Shown here in pieces: positions 8,498-16,575 of a stretch of DNA of 64,000 nt. The first letter of the stretch is position 1. Every line of letters begins with the position of its first letter. The stretch is from NCBI RefSeq assembly GCF_012769535.1, contig NZ_CP046565.1:3067501-3131500 (forward strand), given 5' to 3'. Under the pieces are notes generated by a model. That model saw only the letters and a list, made by a program, of their open reading frames with translations, had not been told where the DNA came from and did no database searches. The position numbers and the translations under genes were made by a program. The stretch comes from Methylococcus geothermalis. GTDB taxonomy: Bacteria; Pseudomonadota; Gammaproteobacteria; Methylococcales; Methylococcaceae.

Positions 8498-8923
8498 TTG
8501 CGAGATACGCCGATCGATTCCCAGTTCAGCCACAAGCTCCGTCTGGACAGCGAAGGACTCTCGGGCCGCTCCGCCACCGTCGAGCTGACCCTGTTCGAAT
8601 TCGCCGCCGCGGCCGACAAGGCCATCGACCTGTCCCGCCCGCCGCTGTCGTCCGACCGGGCTGCCTGGACGCACCCATCCGACGATTCGGCGACCCAGGC
8701 CCTTGCCGAGCAGGCGCGACATGCCGGCATCACAACCATCCGTTACCAATCGGTCCGCGATCCCGATGGATTCTGCTGGCCTTGCTGACGCCGGCGGTCT
8801 TCAAATCGGTCCCCCCCGGCGCCCTATCGGAACAACCAGCGGACCTGGAACCTGCTGATTCAACCTCCCAGCCGGATCTGGCAAAGGCAATTGGAAAGGG
8901 AGAGCTGGGTGTCCGAATTCTAG
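8498..8923 (+). pseudogene. RES-domain protein remnant with compensating frameshifts
   Basis: One frame carries the RES core: KAIDLSRPPLSSDRAAWTHP, then SATQALAEQARHAGITTIRY and SVRDPDG. Near 8770 the match moves to another frame (ILLALLTPAVFKSVPP). At a run of seven C (8811-8817) it returns to the first frame for the tail QRTWNLLIQPPSRIWQRQLE, ending at TAG 8921. Read straight, the frame stops at TGA 8786. The N-terminal third of a normal RES domain is also missing. RES proteins are NAD-degrading toxins usually paired with an Xre/MbcA-type antitoxin; no antitoxin gene is seen. The C7 run could also hide a sequencing error, but the N-terminal loss argues for real decay. Confidence 0.75.
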
Positions 8924-9209
8924 CGAAGGATCGGCACCCGCGGCCTGCTCACCTCGGGCACTCCCCCACGCCTCATCATGCAGCATCATCGTGGCCGACG
9001 ACGACGGGAACATTGAGCGATCCCGGATCAGTTTTCCCAACGCCCCGCCTCACACTGCTTCCAGTCCTTGCCCAGCTTTTCGCGCGGAGCGTTGGACGCC
9101 CTATTTGTCGCTCGTCAGGCGTCTGTCTACCGGCGCCCGATCCTGGACGACAAAAAACCCGCCAAGCCTTGTTGCTCACGGGTTTGCTGGAATTCGTAGG
9201 GAGTTCAAT
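8924..9209. other. Non-coding stretch between RES remnant and tRNA-Ser
   Basis: No open frame with recognisable protein character was found on either strand. The only structure I can support is the tRNA-Ser terminator near its right end. It may include decayed sequence from the same insertion that brought the RES gene. Confidence 0.5.
9151..9185 (-). terminator. Probable terminator of tRNA-Ser
   Basis: On the minus strand AAACCCG pairs with CGGGTTT across a 17-base loop, and the second arm runs into a T6 tract (CGGGTTTTTTG). It starts about 25 bases after the encoded CCA of the serine tRNA, the expected place for an intrinsic terminator. Confidence 0.65.
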
Positions 9210-9297
9210 TGGCGGAAGCGGTGAGATTCGAACTCACGAACGGTTTCCCGTTGCCGGTTTTCAAGACCGGTGCCTTCAACCACTCGGCCACGCTTCC
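9210..9297 (-). tRNA. tRNA-Ser (anticodon UGA)
   Basis: The minus strand folds as a class II tRNA: acceptor arm GGAAGCG with CGCTTCC, discriminator G and an encoded CCA. The anticodon loop CTTGAAA within GGT..ACC gives anticodon TGA. A long variable arm typical of serine tRNAs follows, then the T-loop TTCGAATC. It decodes UCA and related UCN codons. The 88-base length agrees with tRNA-Ser. Confidence 0.95.
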
Positions 9298-9379
9298 TGA
9301 GAGACGAGAATCGGAATCCGCGGGCCTGAGCCGCCACTCCGATCAGGCGGCGTAGGATACCCGATGCAGGGGCCTCACG

Positions 9380-10096
9380 CTAGCGGGACCACAGGCAGTT
9401 GCCGGAGCTCGCCTTGGCGATGGCTTCCAGGCGGGCGGCATGGGCTTCGGCCTCTTCGGGCGTGCTGCGGATGACCCGCAGCGGCGGACGGCTGGTATTG
9501 ACCGATCTCGGCGCAGCCTGCTCCCGTTCGAGCTGAACTCCGCCGGCTTCGCCGTCGGCCTCCAGCAGCATGGCGATCTGGCCGCCCGTCATCGCCAGAT
9601 AGACGTCGGCGAGGATTTCGGCGTCCAACAAGGCGCCATGCAGTTCCCGGCGACTGTTGTCGACGTTGTAGCGCTTGCACAAGGCGTCGAGGCTGTTGCG
9701 CTGGCCGGGATGGTTCTTGCGCGCCATCGCCAGGGTGTCGCAGATGCCGCAGTAGTCGGCGATCCGGCCCCGGTTGTCGCCCAGGAGCGAAAGCTCGTGG
9801 TCGAGGAAGCCGACGTCGAAGGCGGCATTGTGGATGATGAGTTCGGCGCCGCCGACGAAGTTCAGGAAATCGTCAGCGATGCTCTTGAATACGGGCTTGC
9901 CGGCCAGGAATTCGTTGGTCAGGCCGTGCACTTCGATCGCCCCGGCGTCGATGTCCCGTTCGGGGTTGATGTAGACGTGAAATCGATTCTGGGTGATCCG
10001 CCGGTTGAGCAGCTCCACGCAGCCGATTTCGATGATGCGGTGACCGGCCTTGGGATCGAGGCCGGTGGTTTCGGTGTCCAGTACGATTTGGCGCAT
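9380..10096 (-). CDS. dnaQ: DNA polymerase III epsilon subunit (3'-5' proofreading exonuclease)
   Basis: Proofreading subunit of the replicative polymerase. The 238 residues show the DEDDh exonuclease motifs: Exo I LDTETTG (Asp7, Glu9), Exo II NAAFD (Asp94) and Exo III HGALLDAE (His153, Asp158). A C-terminal segment from about 190 corresponds to the part that binds the alpha subunit. The ATG at 10096 was chosen because upstream sequence is rnhA in another frame. The gene follows rnhA by 10 bases; the rnhA-dnaQ pair is common in gammaproteobacteria, though often divergent. Confidence 0.95.
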   Translation of the reverse strand: MRQIVLDTETTGLDPKAGHRIIEIGCVELLNRRITQNRFHVYINPERDIDAGAIEVHGLTNEFLAGKPVFKSIADDFLNFVGGAELIIHNAAFDVGFLDHELSLLGDNRGRIADYCGICDTLAMARKNHPGQRNSLDALCKRYNVDNSRRELHGALLDAEILADVYLAMTGGQIAMLLEADGEAGGVQLEREQAAPRSVNTSRPPLRVIRSTPEEAEAHAARLEAIAKASSGNCLWSR

Positions 10097-10106
10097 GGTC
10101 TGCCTC

Positions 10107-10565
10107 TCAAGCGGGGTTCGTGTTCGATTGCAGCAGTTCGTCGATGCCGCGGTTGGCGAGGCGGTCCGCGGCTTCGTTTTCCGGATGCCCGGCATGTCCC
10201 TTGATCCAGCCCCAGCTCACTTGGTGGCGCTGCTCCGCCTGGATCAGCCGCCGCCATAAATCGACGTTCTTGACCGGGGTGCGCGCGGCGGTCTTCCAAC
10301 CGCGCTTCTCCCACTGGGCGACCCATTCGGTGATGCCCTTCTTCACGTATTGCGAGTCGGTGATGATCTTCACCGCGCAGGGCCGGCTGAGCGTTTCCAG
10401 TGCCTGGATGGCGGCCATGAGCTCCATCCGGTTGTTGGTGGTCTGGGGCTCGCCTCCGTACAGTTCGCGGGTTTTGTCGCCGTAGCGAAGCAGCACGCCC
10501 CAGCCGCCGGGGCCGGGATTGCCGCGGCAGGCGCCGTCGGTGTAGGCGTATACGGTTTCGCTCAT
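10107..10565 (-). CDS. rnhA: Ribonuclease HI
   Basis: Degrades the RNA strand of RNA-DNA hybrids such as primers and R-loops. The 152-residue protein carries all catalytic residues at E. coli positions: Asp10 in [13 protein letters not shown], Glu48 in NNRMELMAA, Asp70 in ITDSQYV, Asp134 in NEAADRLA, plus His124 in KGHAGH. The ATG overlaps the stop of the upstream permease by four bases, suggesting translational coupling. dnaQ follows closely. Confidence 0.97.
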   Translation of the reverse strand: MSETVYAYTDGACRGNPGPGGWGVLLRYGDKTRELYGGEPQTTNNRMELMAAIQALETLSRPCAVKIITDSQYVKKGITEWVAQWEKRGWKTAARTPVKNVDLWRRLIQAEQRHQVSWGWIKGHAGHPENEAADRLANRGIDELLQSNTNPA

Positions 10566-11965
10566 TCTTCGTCTTGGCCTTTCGCGCGCCAGTAGAGGTA
10601 GAAAGGAATGCCCAGCAGCAGGAAGGCCAGGCCGATGCCGGTTTCGCCGGGGTTGTGGAAAATCATGCTGATGCAGAACAAACCGGCGACGCCGGTGAAC
10701 ACCATCGGCACCCAGGGATAACCCGCGGTGTGATAGGGTCGGGGAACGTCGGGCGACTTGCGCCGCAGCACGATGACGGCGAGCGCGGTGATGCCGTAGA
10801 ACGCCCACAAGCCGAAGATCGCATAGTTGAACAGCCGGTCGAAGCCGGCGCGGTCCTGGCCGAAAAGGAGGATCAGGAAACAGGCGAACAGCGCCTGGAT
10901 CACCAGTGCATTGACGGGCGTGCGATGGGTCGGATTGAGTCTGGCCAGCGGGCTGAAGAAAAGTCCGTCCCGCGCCATGGCGTAGGAAACCCGGGCGCCC
11001 GACAGAATGGAGCCGTTGAGGGCCGCCAGGGTCGACACCACGGCCGCGGCGGTGATCGCGGCGCTCCCCCGATCGCCGAAGACGATCTGCGCCACGTCCT
11101 GCGCTACCCGCTGGGAATCCTTCACCGCAGCCAGCGGCAAGGCATAGAAATAGGCCAGATTGGCCAGCAGGTAGACACCCATCACGCCCACCAGTCCCAA
11201 CAGGAACACCTTGGGGATGGTGTGTTCCGGATCGCGGATTTCCGAGCCCACCAGGGTCAGGTTGTTCCAGCCGTCGTAGGCCCACAGCACCGCGGCCAGC
11301 GCGGCGGCGAAGCCGCCCAGGCCCCATGCGGCGCCGGAGGGACTTGCCGGCACGGGCCGAAAATGCTCCCACGAGCCCTTTCCAACACCGAACACCAGCG
11401 CGGCCAAGGCGACGATGGCCGCCACTTTCAGGACGGTCAGGAAGCTCTGCACCGCACCGCCCGTGCCGACGCCGAAACAGTTGATTGCGGAGAACAGCGC
11501 GACGGCAGTCATCGCGACGATCTGCAGCCCCGTGATTCCCCAACCGCCCTCGCCCCGCGGCAACCGCAGCCATTCCTCCTGCAAACCGCCGACGAAAAAG
11601 CCGAGGAATAGGGCGAAGCCGGTCGCGATCGTGGCGATGGAGCCGGTCTTTCCGATCACGACCTGCTGCCATCCGAACAGGAAACCCCAGAGCGGCCCAT
11701 AGGCCCGGCGAAGGAAGGCGTATTCGCCTCCGGCCTCGGGGAAGGCCGCGCCCAATTCCGCATAGCTGAGCGCGCCGGCCAGCGACAGCAGGCCGCCGAA
11801 CACCCAGACGAAAAACGACCAGCCCACCGAGTCGAGTTCGCGGGCAATGGTCGAAGGCACCAGGAAGATGGCGGTGCCGATCACGGAACCCGCCACGATG
11901 GCGCCCGCGCTGGCCCAGCCCAGGGCGCGCTTCAACTCGGGTACGCCCGAATCCGGCGACTGCAT
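10562..11965 (-). CDS. APC-family amino acid permease
   Basis: Inner-membrane transporter of the amino acid/polyamine/organocation superfamily, 467 residues with about 12 hydrophobic segments. The first helix holds the substrate-binding glycine motif [12 protein letters not shown] (about 26-37), and helix 2-3 has [20 protein letters not shown], both typical of APC proteins. The substrate cannot be read from sequence; LAT-like exchangers and YjeH/cationic amino acid carriers are candidates. It is the first gene of a three-gene run with rnhA and dnaQ; there is no evident functional link. Confidence 0.8.
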   Translation of the reverse strand: MQSPDSGVPELKRALGWASAGAIVAGSVIGTAIFLVPSTIARELDSVGWSFFVWVFGGLLSLAGALSYAELGAAFPEAGGEYAFLRRAYGPLWGFLFGWQQVVIGKTGSIATIATGFALFLGFFVGGLQEEWLRLPRGEGGWGITGLQIVAMTAVALFSAINCFGVGTGGAVQSFLTVLKVAAIVALAALVFGVGKGSWEHFRPVPASPSGAAWGLGGFAAALAAVLWAYDGWNNLTLVGSEIRDPEHTIPKVFLLGLVGVMGVYLLANLAYFYALPLAAVKDSQRVAQDVAQIVFGDRGSAAITAAAVVSTLAALNGSILSGARVSYAMARDGLFFSPLARLNPTHRTPVNALVIQALFACFLILLFGQDRAGFDRLFNYAIFGLWAFYGITALAVIVLRRKSPDVPRPYHTAGYPWVPMVFTGVAGLFCISMIFHNPGETGIGLAFLLLGIPFYLYWRAKGQDEE

Positions 11966-12022
11966 GGCTTTATTCCTTGTGATTCAAACGAGGGAAGGCC
12001 CTCCGGCGCGATGCCGGACGGG

Positions 12023-12826
12023 TCATAACCGGTTTTCCAGGACCAGAAACCACGGACGCTGCCGCGTGGGCTGCAGCAGACCGTCCTTGTTCAGGGCAAC
12101 GGTGCTGCGCGAAACCGAGTTGCGCACGTTGCCGCCGATCGCATCCACGCTACCGTCGTTGCGTTCGACCACGATGTCGCAATGCAGCTTGGTGTCTTCC
12201 AGCATGTAGGTTTCCAGCGGCCGCGTGACGCTCGGCAGACCGTAGCGCTCGCGGCTGGCGCAGATCAGGTCGCCGGGGCGGGGGCTGTACTCCTTGATCG
12301 AGTGGGGCACGAAGGCCGAATACCTGCCGTCGGACTTGCGGATGATCTGGCTCAGATAAACCCAGTGGGCGCTGGCGGGAGGAAACTGGCTTTCCGGCAC
12401 GCCAGCCATTTCCATCACCCAGCTCACGAAGGCCGCGGACCACGGTTGCGAACAGTTGAGACCGGACAGGCCCGGCTTGTTTACGGCCTGCCAGTAGTAG
12501 CTGACGCGCTGGATGTGGGACTCATCCTCGTCCTCCCAATAGCCGACATGCGGAATGCTCTCCTGGCCTCCGTCGTAGATGACGCGCTGGGAGCCGAAAA
12601 ACTCCCATTCGGCGTTCGCCAGCGACAGTATCCGGCGCTTGATCGCCGTCAGCGTCGGTTCCTTCGCTGCGGGCTTTTCGGCCGAGGATACCGGCCCGGC
12701 GGGCTGAACCGGCTGAGTTGGCACCTTCTTCGCACCGCCGCAACCGGCGGCGGCGACGCCAATGGCCAAAGCGCAAAGGCGCACACTCCGCCGTATGGCG
12801 CCCCCCAGACTGGTTCCCTGATTCAA
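12023..12826 (-). CDS. Putative lipoprotein with DUF2272-like domain
   Basis: A 267-residue exported protein. The start is a TTG preceded by a strong GGGAGG site; no ATG fits. The signal segment SVRLCALAIGVAAAGC points to lipidation at Cys29, though the residue at -3 is Ala. After a Pro/Ala-rich linker the domain shows SQPWSAAFVSWVMEMAGV, SAHWVYLSQ, SPRPGDLICASR and HCDIVVERNDGSVDAIGGN. These resemble DUF2272 and the CHAP/NlpC fold, in which a Trp-Ser/Cys helix and a His act in the active site. Function is unknown; cell-wall amidase-like or inactive binding roles are possible. It follows the larger secreted protein upstream by 76 bases. Confidence 0.6.
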   Translation of the reverse strand: MNQGTSLGGAIRRSVRLCALAIGVAAAGCGGAKKVPTQPVQPAGPVSSAEKPAAKEPTLTAIKRRILSLANAEWEFFGSQRVIYDGGQESIPHVGYWEDEDESHIQRVSYYWQAVNKPGLSGLNCSQPWSAAFVSWVMEMAGVPESQFPPASAHWVYLSQIIRKSDGRYSAFVPHSIKEYSPRPGDLICASRERYGLPSVTRPLETYMLEDTKLHCDIVVERNDGSVDAIGGNVRNSVSRSTVALNKDGLLQPTRQRPWFLVLENRL

Positions 12827-12902
12827 GCGATGCCTCCCGACTTTCCAGCTTTGTTTCCCGACAGACCTGTTTTCCCGCGACCGCCTGCCGAAAGAAGCCC
12901 CA

Positions 12903-14690
12903 TCAGCGCGGCGGGCGCCTGGCCTCGCGGAACCAGGGCCGGTATTGCTCCATGCGCGCCACCTGATCCGCCGGCGCATGCCGGGTGCAGGTGGAATACT
13001 CTTCGGTTCCGCGCTCGGCGCCCCAGCGTACCTCCGCGCAATCGTTCGGATTATACGCAACTTCCAAGGCTTTCCGGCGGGCGAATACCTCGGCAAGCGA
13101 AAGCTGCCAAGGGCTACCGTCGCTGCGGTGGTAGACGATGTGCGCGTCGCGGAGGCGTTCGGAATCCAGCCGCTCCAGCCGCGCCTTGACCTCGGACGGG
13201 GACTGGCCGTGCAGGACGAACAGTTCCGGATGCCGCACCACTTGTTCCGGGAGCTGCGACATCACGTTGAGGGCGATGATCAAGCGCATGTCCCGCGAAG
13301 GCGTCGAATAGTCCTCCCAGGGGCCGATGGTCTCGAAGACCGCGCTGCCGGACGGCATGGCGATCACGGCGCGCGCATGCTTCCGGAAATAGGCCTCACC
13401 GTTGTCGACCGAAGCCACCCGCGTCTCCAACTGTTCCATCAAGGCCTCGAACATGGCCTCGTAAGCCTGCAGCGGGTCCAGCCCCTGGGGATTGATCAGC
13501 CGCCCCATGTCGGCATAGAAGTCCTCGGGCGACAGCTCGCCCTGCTCGTCCGAAAACGGCGCGGTCAGGGCCGAGGCCGTCAACGCCGCGTTGCCGGGAA
13601 TCCGAACCGGCGCACTGGCGGACACGAGCGGCCGGAAAGCCTTGAAGCCCGGACCCGCGCCCCTCACGTCGTCGGCGAAGAGAAACGTCCCCTCCCAGAA
13701 CCGCTTGCGGCTGATGGAGTTGTCGGGCTGAGCATCCACGGCGAGCAGCATGCCGTTCCGGTTCGCAGATTGAGGGACCCATTTGGCGATGACGAGCACA
13801 TGGCCGTAGGGGTCGGCGTAAACCGTACCCGGCCACAGGTATTCCCGCTTGAGCGGCACCGGGTAGAAATCCGTGGCGCTGTCGTGGAGGCCGGTGCGGG
13901 CGCTGCCGGAGTGCACCGTATCCATCACCTTCCGGATCACCCCTGTGAAAACGCCCGGCGCCACCGGTCCCCGCGCGAACACATCGGCGATGATCGCCGC
14001 CCCGCAGCGCGGCGGCTGGCTGGCCGAACCGCGGCTGCAGCTGCGGTAAGCCATGGGTAAGCCGACCTTCCAGGCGAAATAGGCGCGGAGGTAATACGGC
14101 AGGTCCGCGCAATCGGGGTCCGATGGGATATGGCGGTCCTCGCCCGCGCCGAAATAGTCGTACAGAAAATTGCGGGAGGGGTCCGTCAGCACCGGCTTGA
14201 GCGAAGGGAGGTTGACGCTTTCATCGAGCGGATAGTCGAACAGCGTTTCGATCCAGGCGGAAAAGAAGGCCTCGGTGGCCCGGTCCCAACGCCCCGCCCC
14301 GCCGGCCGCCGCGCCACTCCCCACGCTCAAATCCAAGCACGCGAGCGCTCCATCCGCCCCTCGCGCCTCCACCCGATAGTTTCCGCGCGCAGCCCGGTCG
14401 ATCTCCGCCGCCAAGCTCCAGGGCGGCCCGCCTCGGCTCTCGGCCTCCAGCGGCAACTCGTTTCCGTCCGGCGCGCGCACGGAGAGGCTCCGGATCGGCG
14501 CATCGGCGGAGACAGCCAGCATCTTCAGCGGCTCCCCCGGCAGGGGAACGCGCGGCAAAATCCGGATCGAGGCGCCGGGCACCGTGGGTTCGCACGCCGA
14601 CGAACCGGAAGGCTCGGCCGCCGCCTCGCCCCAGGACAGCCCGGCCAGACTCAAAGCAACAACCACACGGCACCAGAACGGTACGAACAT
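12903..14690 (-). CDS. Secreted protein of unknown function with possible Cys-His-Asp triad
   Basis: From ATG 14690 the product is 595 residues with a signal peptide (VVVALSLAGLSW, cleavage near AAAEP). I recognise no named family. The middle contains DPDCADLPYYLRAYFAWKVG (Cys194), YADPYGHVLVIAKW (His297) and GMLLAVDAQPD (Asp319). This order and spacing recall transglutaminase-like or papain-fold hydrolases. The N-terminal 60-120 region looks like a beta-rich module, and the C-terminal 200 residues are mostly helical. The neighbour downstream is a DUF2272-like lipoprotein on the same strand, so the two may act together in the periplasm. The catalytic role is inference only. Confidence 0.6.
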   Translation of the reverse strand: MFVPFWCRVVVALSLAGLSWGEAAAEPSGSSACEPTVPGASIRILPRVPLPGEPLKMLAVSADAPIRSLSVRAPDGNELPLEAESRGGPPWSLAAEIDRAARGNYRVEARGADGALACLDLSVGSGAAAGGAGRWDRATEAFFSAWIETLFDYPLDESVNLPSLKPVLTDPSRNFLYDYFGAGEDRHIPSDPDCADLPYYLRAYFAWKVGLPMAYRSCSRGSASQPPRCGAAIIADVFARGPVAPGVFTGVIRKVMDTVHSGSARTGLHDSATDFYPVPLKREYLWPGTVYADPYGHVLVIAKWVPQSANRNGMLLAVDAQPDNSISRKRFWEGTFLFADDVRGAGPGFKAFRPLVSASAPVRIPGNAALTASALTAPFSDEQGELSPEDFYADMGRLINPQGLDPLQAYEAMFEALMEQLETRVASVDNGEAYFRKHARAVIAMPSGSAVFETIGPWEDYSTPSRDMRLIIALNVMSQLPEQVVRHPELFVLHGQSPSEVKARLERLDSERLRDAHIVYHRSDGSPWQLSLAEVFARRKALEVAYNPNDCAEVRWGAERGTEEYSTCTRHAPADQVARMEQYRPWFREARRPPR

Positions 14691-14814
14691 CGGCCACCCG
14701 CCATTCTCAATGGGCGGCTCCATCCGCCGCCGCTTTCCGCCGCGATCATAGCAGGGATCGGGCGCCGCAAACCCCACGGCGCCGGAGCCCCCTTGCGACC
14801 GAATCGTTAAAGTT

Positions 14815-14828
14815 TTGATGCAGATCAA
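14815..14828 (+). promoter_or_regulatory. FNR/Anr-type binding site ahead of bacteriohemerythrin
   Basis: TTGATGCAGATCAA matches the TTGAT-N4-ATCAA consensus of FNR/Anr regulators at every fixed position and is a perfect inverted repeat. It is centred about 40 bases before the expected transcription start of the hemerythrin promoter, the class II activator position. The site assignment is by consensus; the regulator gene is not in this window. Confidence 0.75.
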
Positions 14829-14849
14829 ATTGTCCATGGCCAGAATCCG

Positions 14850-14855
14850 TATAGT
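14850..14855 (+). promoter_or_regulatory. -10 element of bacteriohemerythrin promoter
   Basis: TATAGT, one mismatch from TATAAT, lies 21 bases after the FNR-type site, with no good -35 hexamer, as expected for an activator-dependent promoter. Transcription would start near 14862, leaving a leader of about 77 bases. Confidence 0.55.
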
Positions 14856-14938
14856 CAACCTCTGGGTCTGGCGCCCCCATCTGGCGCACGAGGCCCGCGT
14901 CCAGAACCATACACACTAAAACGAGGAGGAACGAATCC

Positions 14939-15334
14939 ATGGCATTAATGACCTGGACCGCTGCAGAATACGGCACCAACGTGGGCTTTGCCGACGACCA
15001 GCACAAGACCATTTTCGACATGGTCAACAAGCTGCATGACACCGCCGCCGCCGGCAATCGCGCCGAAATCGGCAAGCAACTGGACGCGCTGATCGATTAC
15101 GTCGTCATGCATTTCCAAGCGGAAGAAACCGAGATGCAGAAGAAGGGCTACGCCGACTTCACCGCGCACAAGGCCGAGCACGACAAGCTCGTCGGTGTCT
15201 GCGCCGATCTGCAGAAAAAGTTCCATGCCGGCCAGGCCGAGGTGAACCAGGACACCACGCGCTTCGTCCGGGATTGGCTCGTCAACCACATTCCCAAAGT
15301 CGACAAACTCTACGGACCCTGCCTGAGCGCATAA
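14939..15334 (+). CDS. Bacteriohemerythrin (O2-binding di-iron protein)
   Basis: Soluble four-helix protein that reversibly binds O2 at a di-iron centre; in Methylococcus it has been proposed to supply O2 to particulate methane monooxygenase. All seven iron ligands can be placed in the 131 residues: His22, His58, Glu62, His77, His81, His117 and Asp122, in the H...HxxxE...HxxxH...HxxxxD pattern. It is a single-domain form with no chemoreceptor fusion. The ribosome site is an ACGAGGAGGAA tract before the ATG. An FNR-type site and -10 lie upstream, suggesting oxygen-responsive expression. A 7-bp-stem hairpin follows the stop. Confidence 0.95.
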   Translation: MALMTWTAAEYGTNVGFADDQHKTIFDMVNKLHDTAAAGNRAEIGKQLDALIDYVVMHFQAEETEMQKKGYADFTAHKAEHDKLVGVCADLQKKFHAGQAEVNQDTTRFVRDWLVNHIPKVDKLYGPCLSA

Positions 15335-15350
15335 CGAGCGCAGTCTCCCC

Positions 15351-15370
15351 AGCCCCGCCCCGACGGGGCT
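15351..15370 (+). terminator. GC hairpin after bacteriohemerythrin
   Basis: AGCCCCG pairs with CGGGGCT around a six-base loop, 17 bases after the stop codon. No T-tract follows, so its strength as an intrinsic terminator is doubtful. Confidence 0.4.
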
Positions 15371-15506
15371 GCCTACACCTGCCCGGAGGCATGGACGCCT
15401 CCACGCCGGGCCATCCCTCGCTCGCCTCTATCTCCCGAGTCCGCTTGATGGCATGATTGCGCGGCTTTGCCCAAGTCCGCCGCACACATCGACCGGATCA
15501 CCCGAC

Positions 15507-16268
15507 ATGACCATCCTCAGCATCATTCTGATCACTGCTCTAGCCGGGCTGGCGAGCATGGGCATCCACGGCCTGATCCAGCGCAGGGTCGACCAGCGCA
15601 AGCTGCGCAACCACAACGACGTGGCGGCGGCGGTCTACACCAATTTCGGCGTTCTGTTCAGCCTGATCCTGGGCATCCTGGTCGGCCAGGGCGAGGAGCG
15701 GCTGGCCGACCTTTCCTCCGCCACCGTGCACGAAGCCGCCATCCTCATGGACCTCGTCAATGTGGCGGAAGCCTACAACGACAAAGTCGGACATGCCGTG
15801 CACACCGCTGCGATCGGCTACGCGAACGCCGTCATCGAGCAGGAATGGCCTTTGCTGGCCGAACATCAGGGCGCGCGGATCAAACGGGCGCCGCTGGAAC
15901 AGCTATGGCGGGTCAGCAAGGCGATCGACCCGACCGAGCCGCGCGGCCAAGCGCTCTACGATACGACCGTATCCATGCTGGAAAACCTGGCCGAAGCCCG
16001 CTACGAGCGCATTTCCGCCGCGAACGACGATCTGAGCGAACTGCTCAGATTCGTGCTGTGGGTGGGCGCCGCTTTCACCATCGCCTTCCTCTGGTTCTTC
16101 GGCGCGGAAAACCAAAGGGTCCAGCTCATGCTGACCGGCATCGTGACCAGCATGCTGTCCTTGGTCCTGATCCTGGTGTTATCCATGAACAATCCCCTGT
16201 CGGGCGATCTCGGCGCGCGGCCGGAGCCGTTCGTCAACCTGCTGCACGATTTGGCGTCCCCGGCCTGA
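15507..16268 (+). CDS. DUF4239 (bestrophin-like) membrane protein
   Basis: A 253-residue membrane protein starting MTILSIILITALAGLASMG. There are two hydrophobic segments at the N-terminus, the second around NFGVLFSLILGILVGQGEE, and two near the C-terminus (LWVGAAFTIAFLWFFG and IVTSMLSLVLILVLSMNNP). A soluble helical region of about 120 residues lies between them. The pattern, including the closing NNPLSGDL segment and the GVLFSLILG helix, is that of DUF4239 proteins, which are annotated as bestrophin-like but have no proven activity. It is the only gene after the hemerythrin on this strand, separated by 172 bases. Confidence 0.75.
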   Translation: MTILSIILITALAGLASMGIHGLIQRRVDQRKLRNHNDVAAAVYTNFGVLFSLILGILVGQGEERLADLSSATVHEAAILMDLVNVAEAYNDKVGHAVHTAAIGYANAVIEQEWPLLAEHQGARIKRAPLEQLWRVSKAIDPTEPRGQALYDTTVSMLENLAEARYERISAANDDLSELLRFVLWVGAAFTIAFLWFFGAENQRVQLMLTGIVTSMLSLVLILVLSMNNPLSGDLGARPEPFVNLLHDLASPA

Positions 16269-16273
16269 GACCG

Positions 16274-16552
16274 TCAATCGTCGCGCAATACCGCGAACTC
16301 GGCGAACTCTCCGGTGGCCGCCATTTCCCGGACATCGAGCCGCGCCACCCGGGCCAGAGGCGGGCCACGCCGGCACCAGGCCAGCAGCGCTTCGACCGTC
16401 GCCACATCCCCCTCGGCGACCAGCTCCACCCGCCCGTCCGGCAGGTTGCGCACCCAGCCGGTCAGGCCCAGTTCCGACGCCTTCCTGGCCGCCGACGCCC
16501 GGTACCAGACCCCCTGCACCCGGCCCGCGACATGGACATGAACCCGTTTCAT
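16274..16552 (-). CDS. acyP: Acylphosphatase
   Basis: Hydrolyses acyl-phosphate bonds. The 92 residues contain both family signatures: GRVQGVWYRAS with catalytic Arg18, and GWVRNLPDGRVE with Asn36. The ATG at 16552 is preceded by a purine-rich GGAGCGAGCGG site; the frame extends further upstream without homology. It faces the DUF4239 gene tail-to-tail with a five-base gap and follows rlmKL. Confidence 0.93.
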   Translation of the reverse strand: MKRVHVHVAGRVQGVWYRASAARKASELGLTGWVRNLPDGRVELVAEGDVATVEALLAWCRRGPPLARVARLDVREMAATGEFAEFAVLRDD

Positions 16553-16575
16553 CTTTTCCGCTCGCTCCTCATCTT

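Noticed and set aside
8269-9300. 343-codon frame running from hpnR through the RES remnant to tRNA-Ser
   Set aside because: Only a short part (ILLALLTPAVFKSVPP) is meaningful, as the displaced middle of the RES remnant; the rest is out-of-frame hpnR, intergenic DNA and tRNA.
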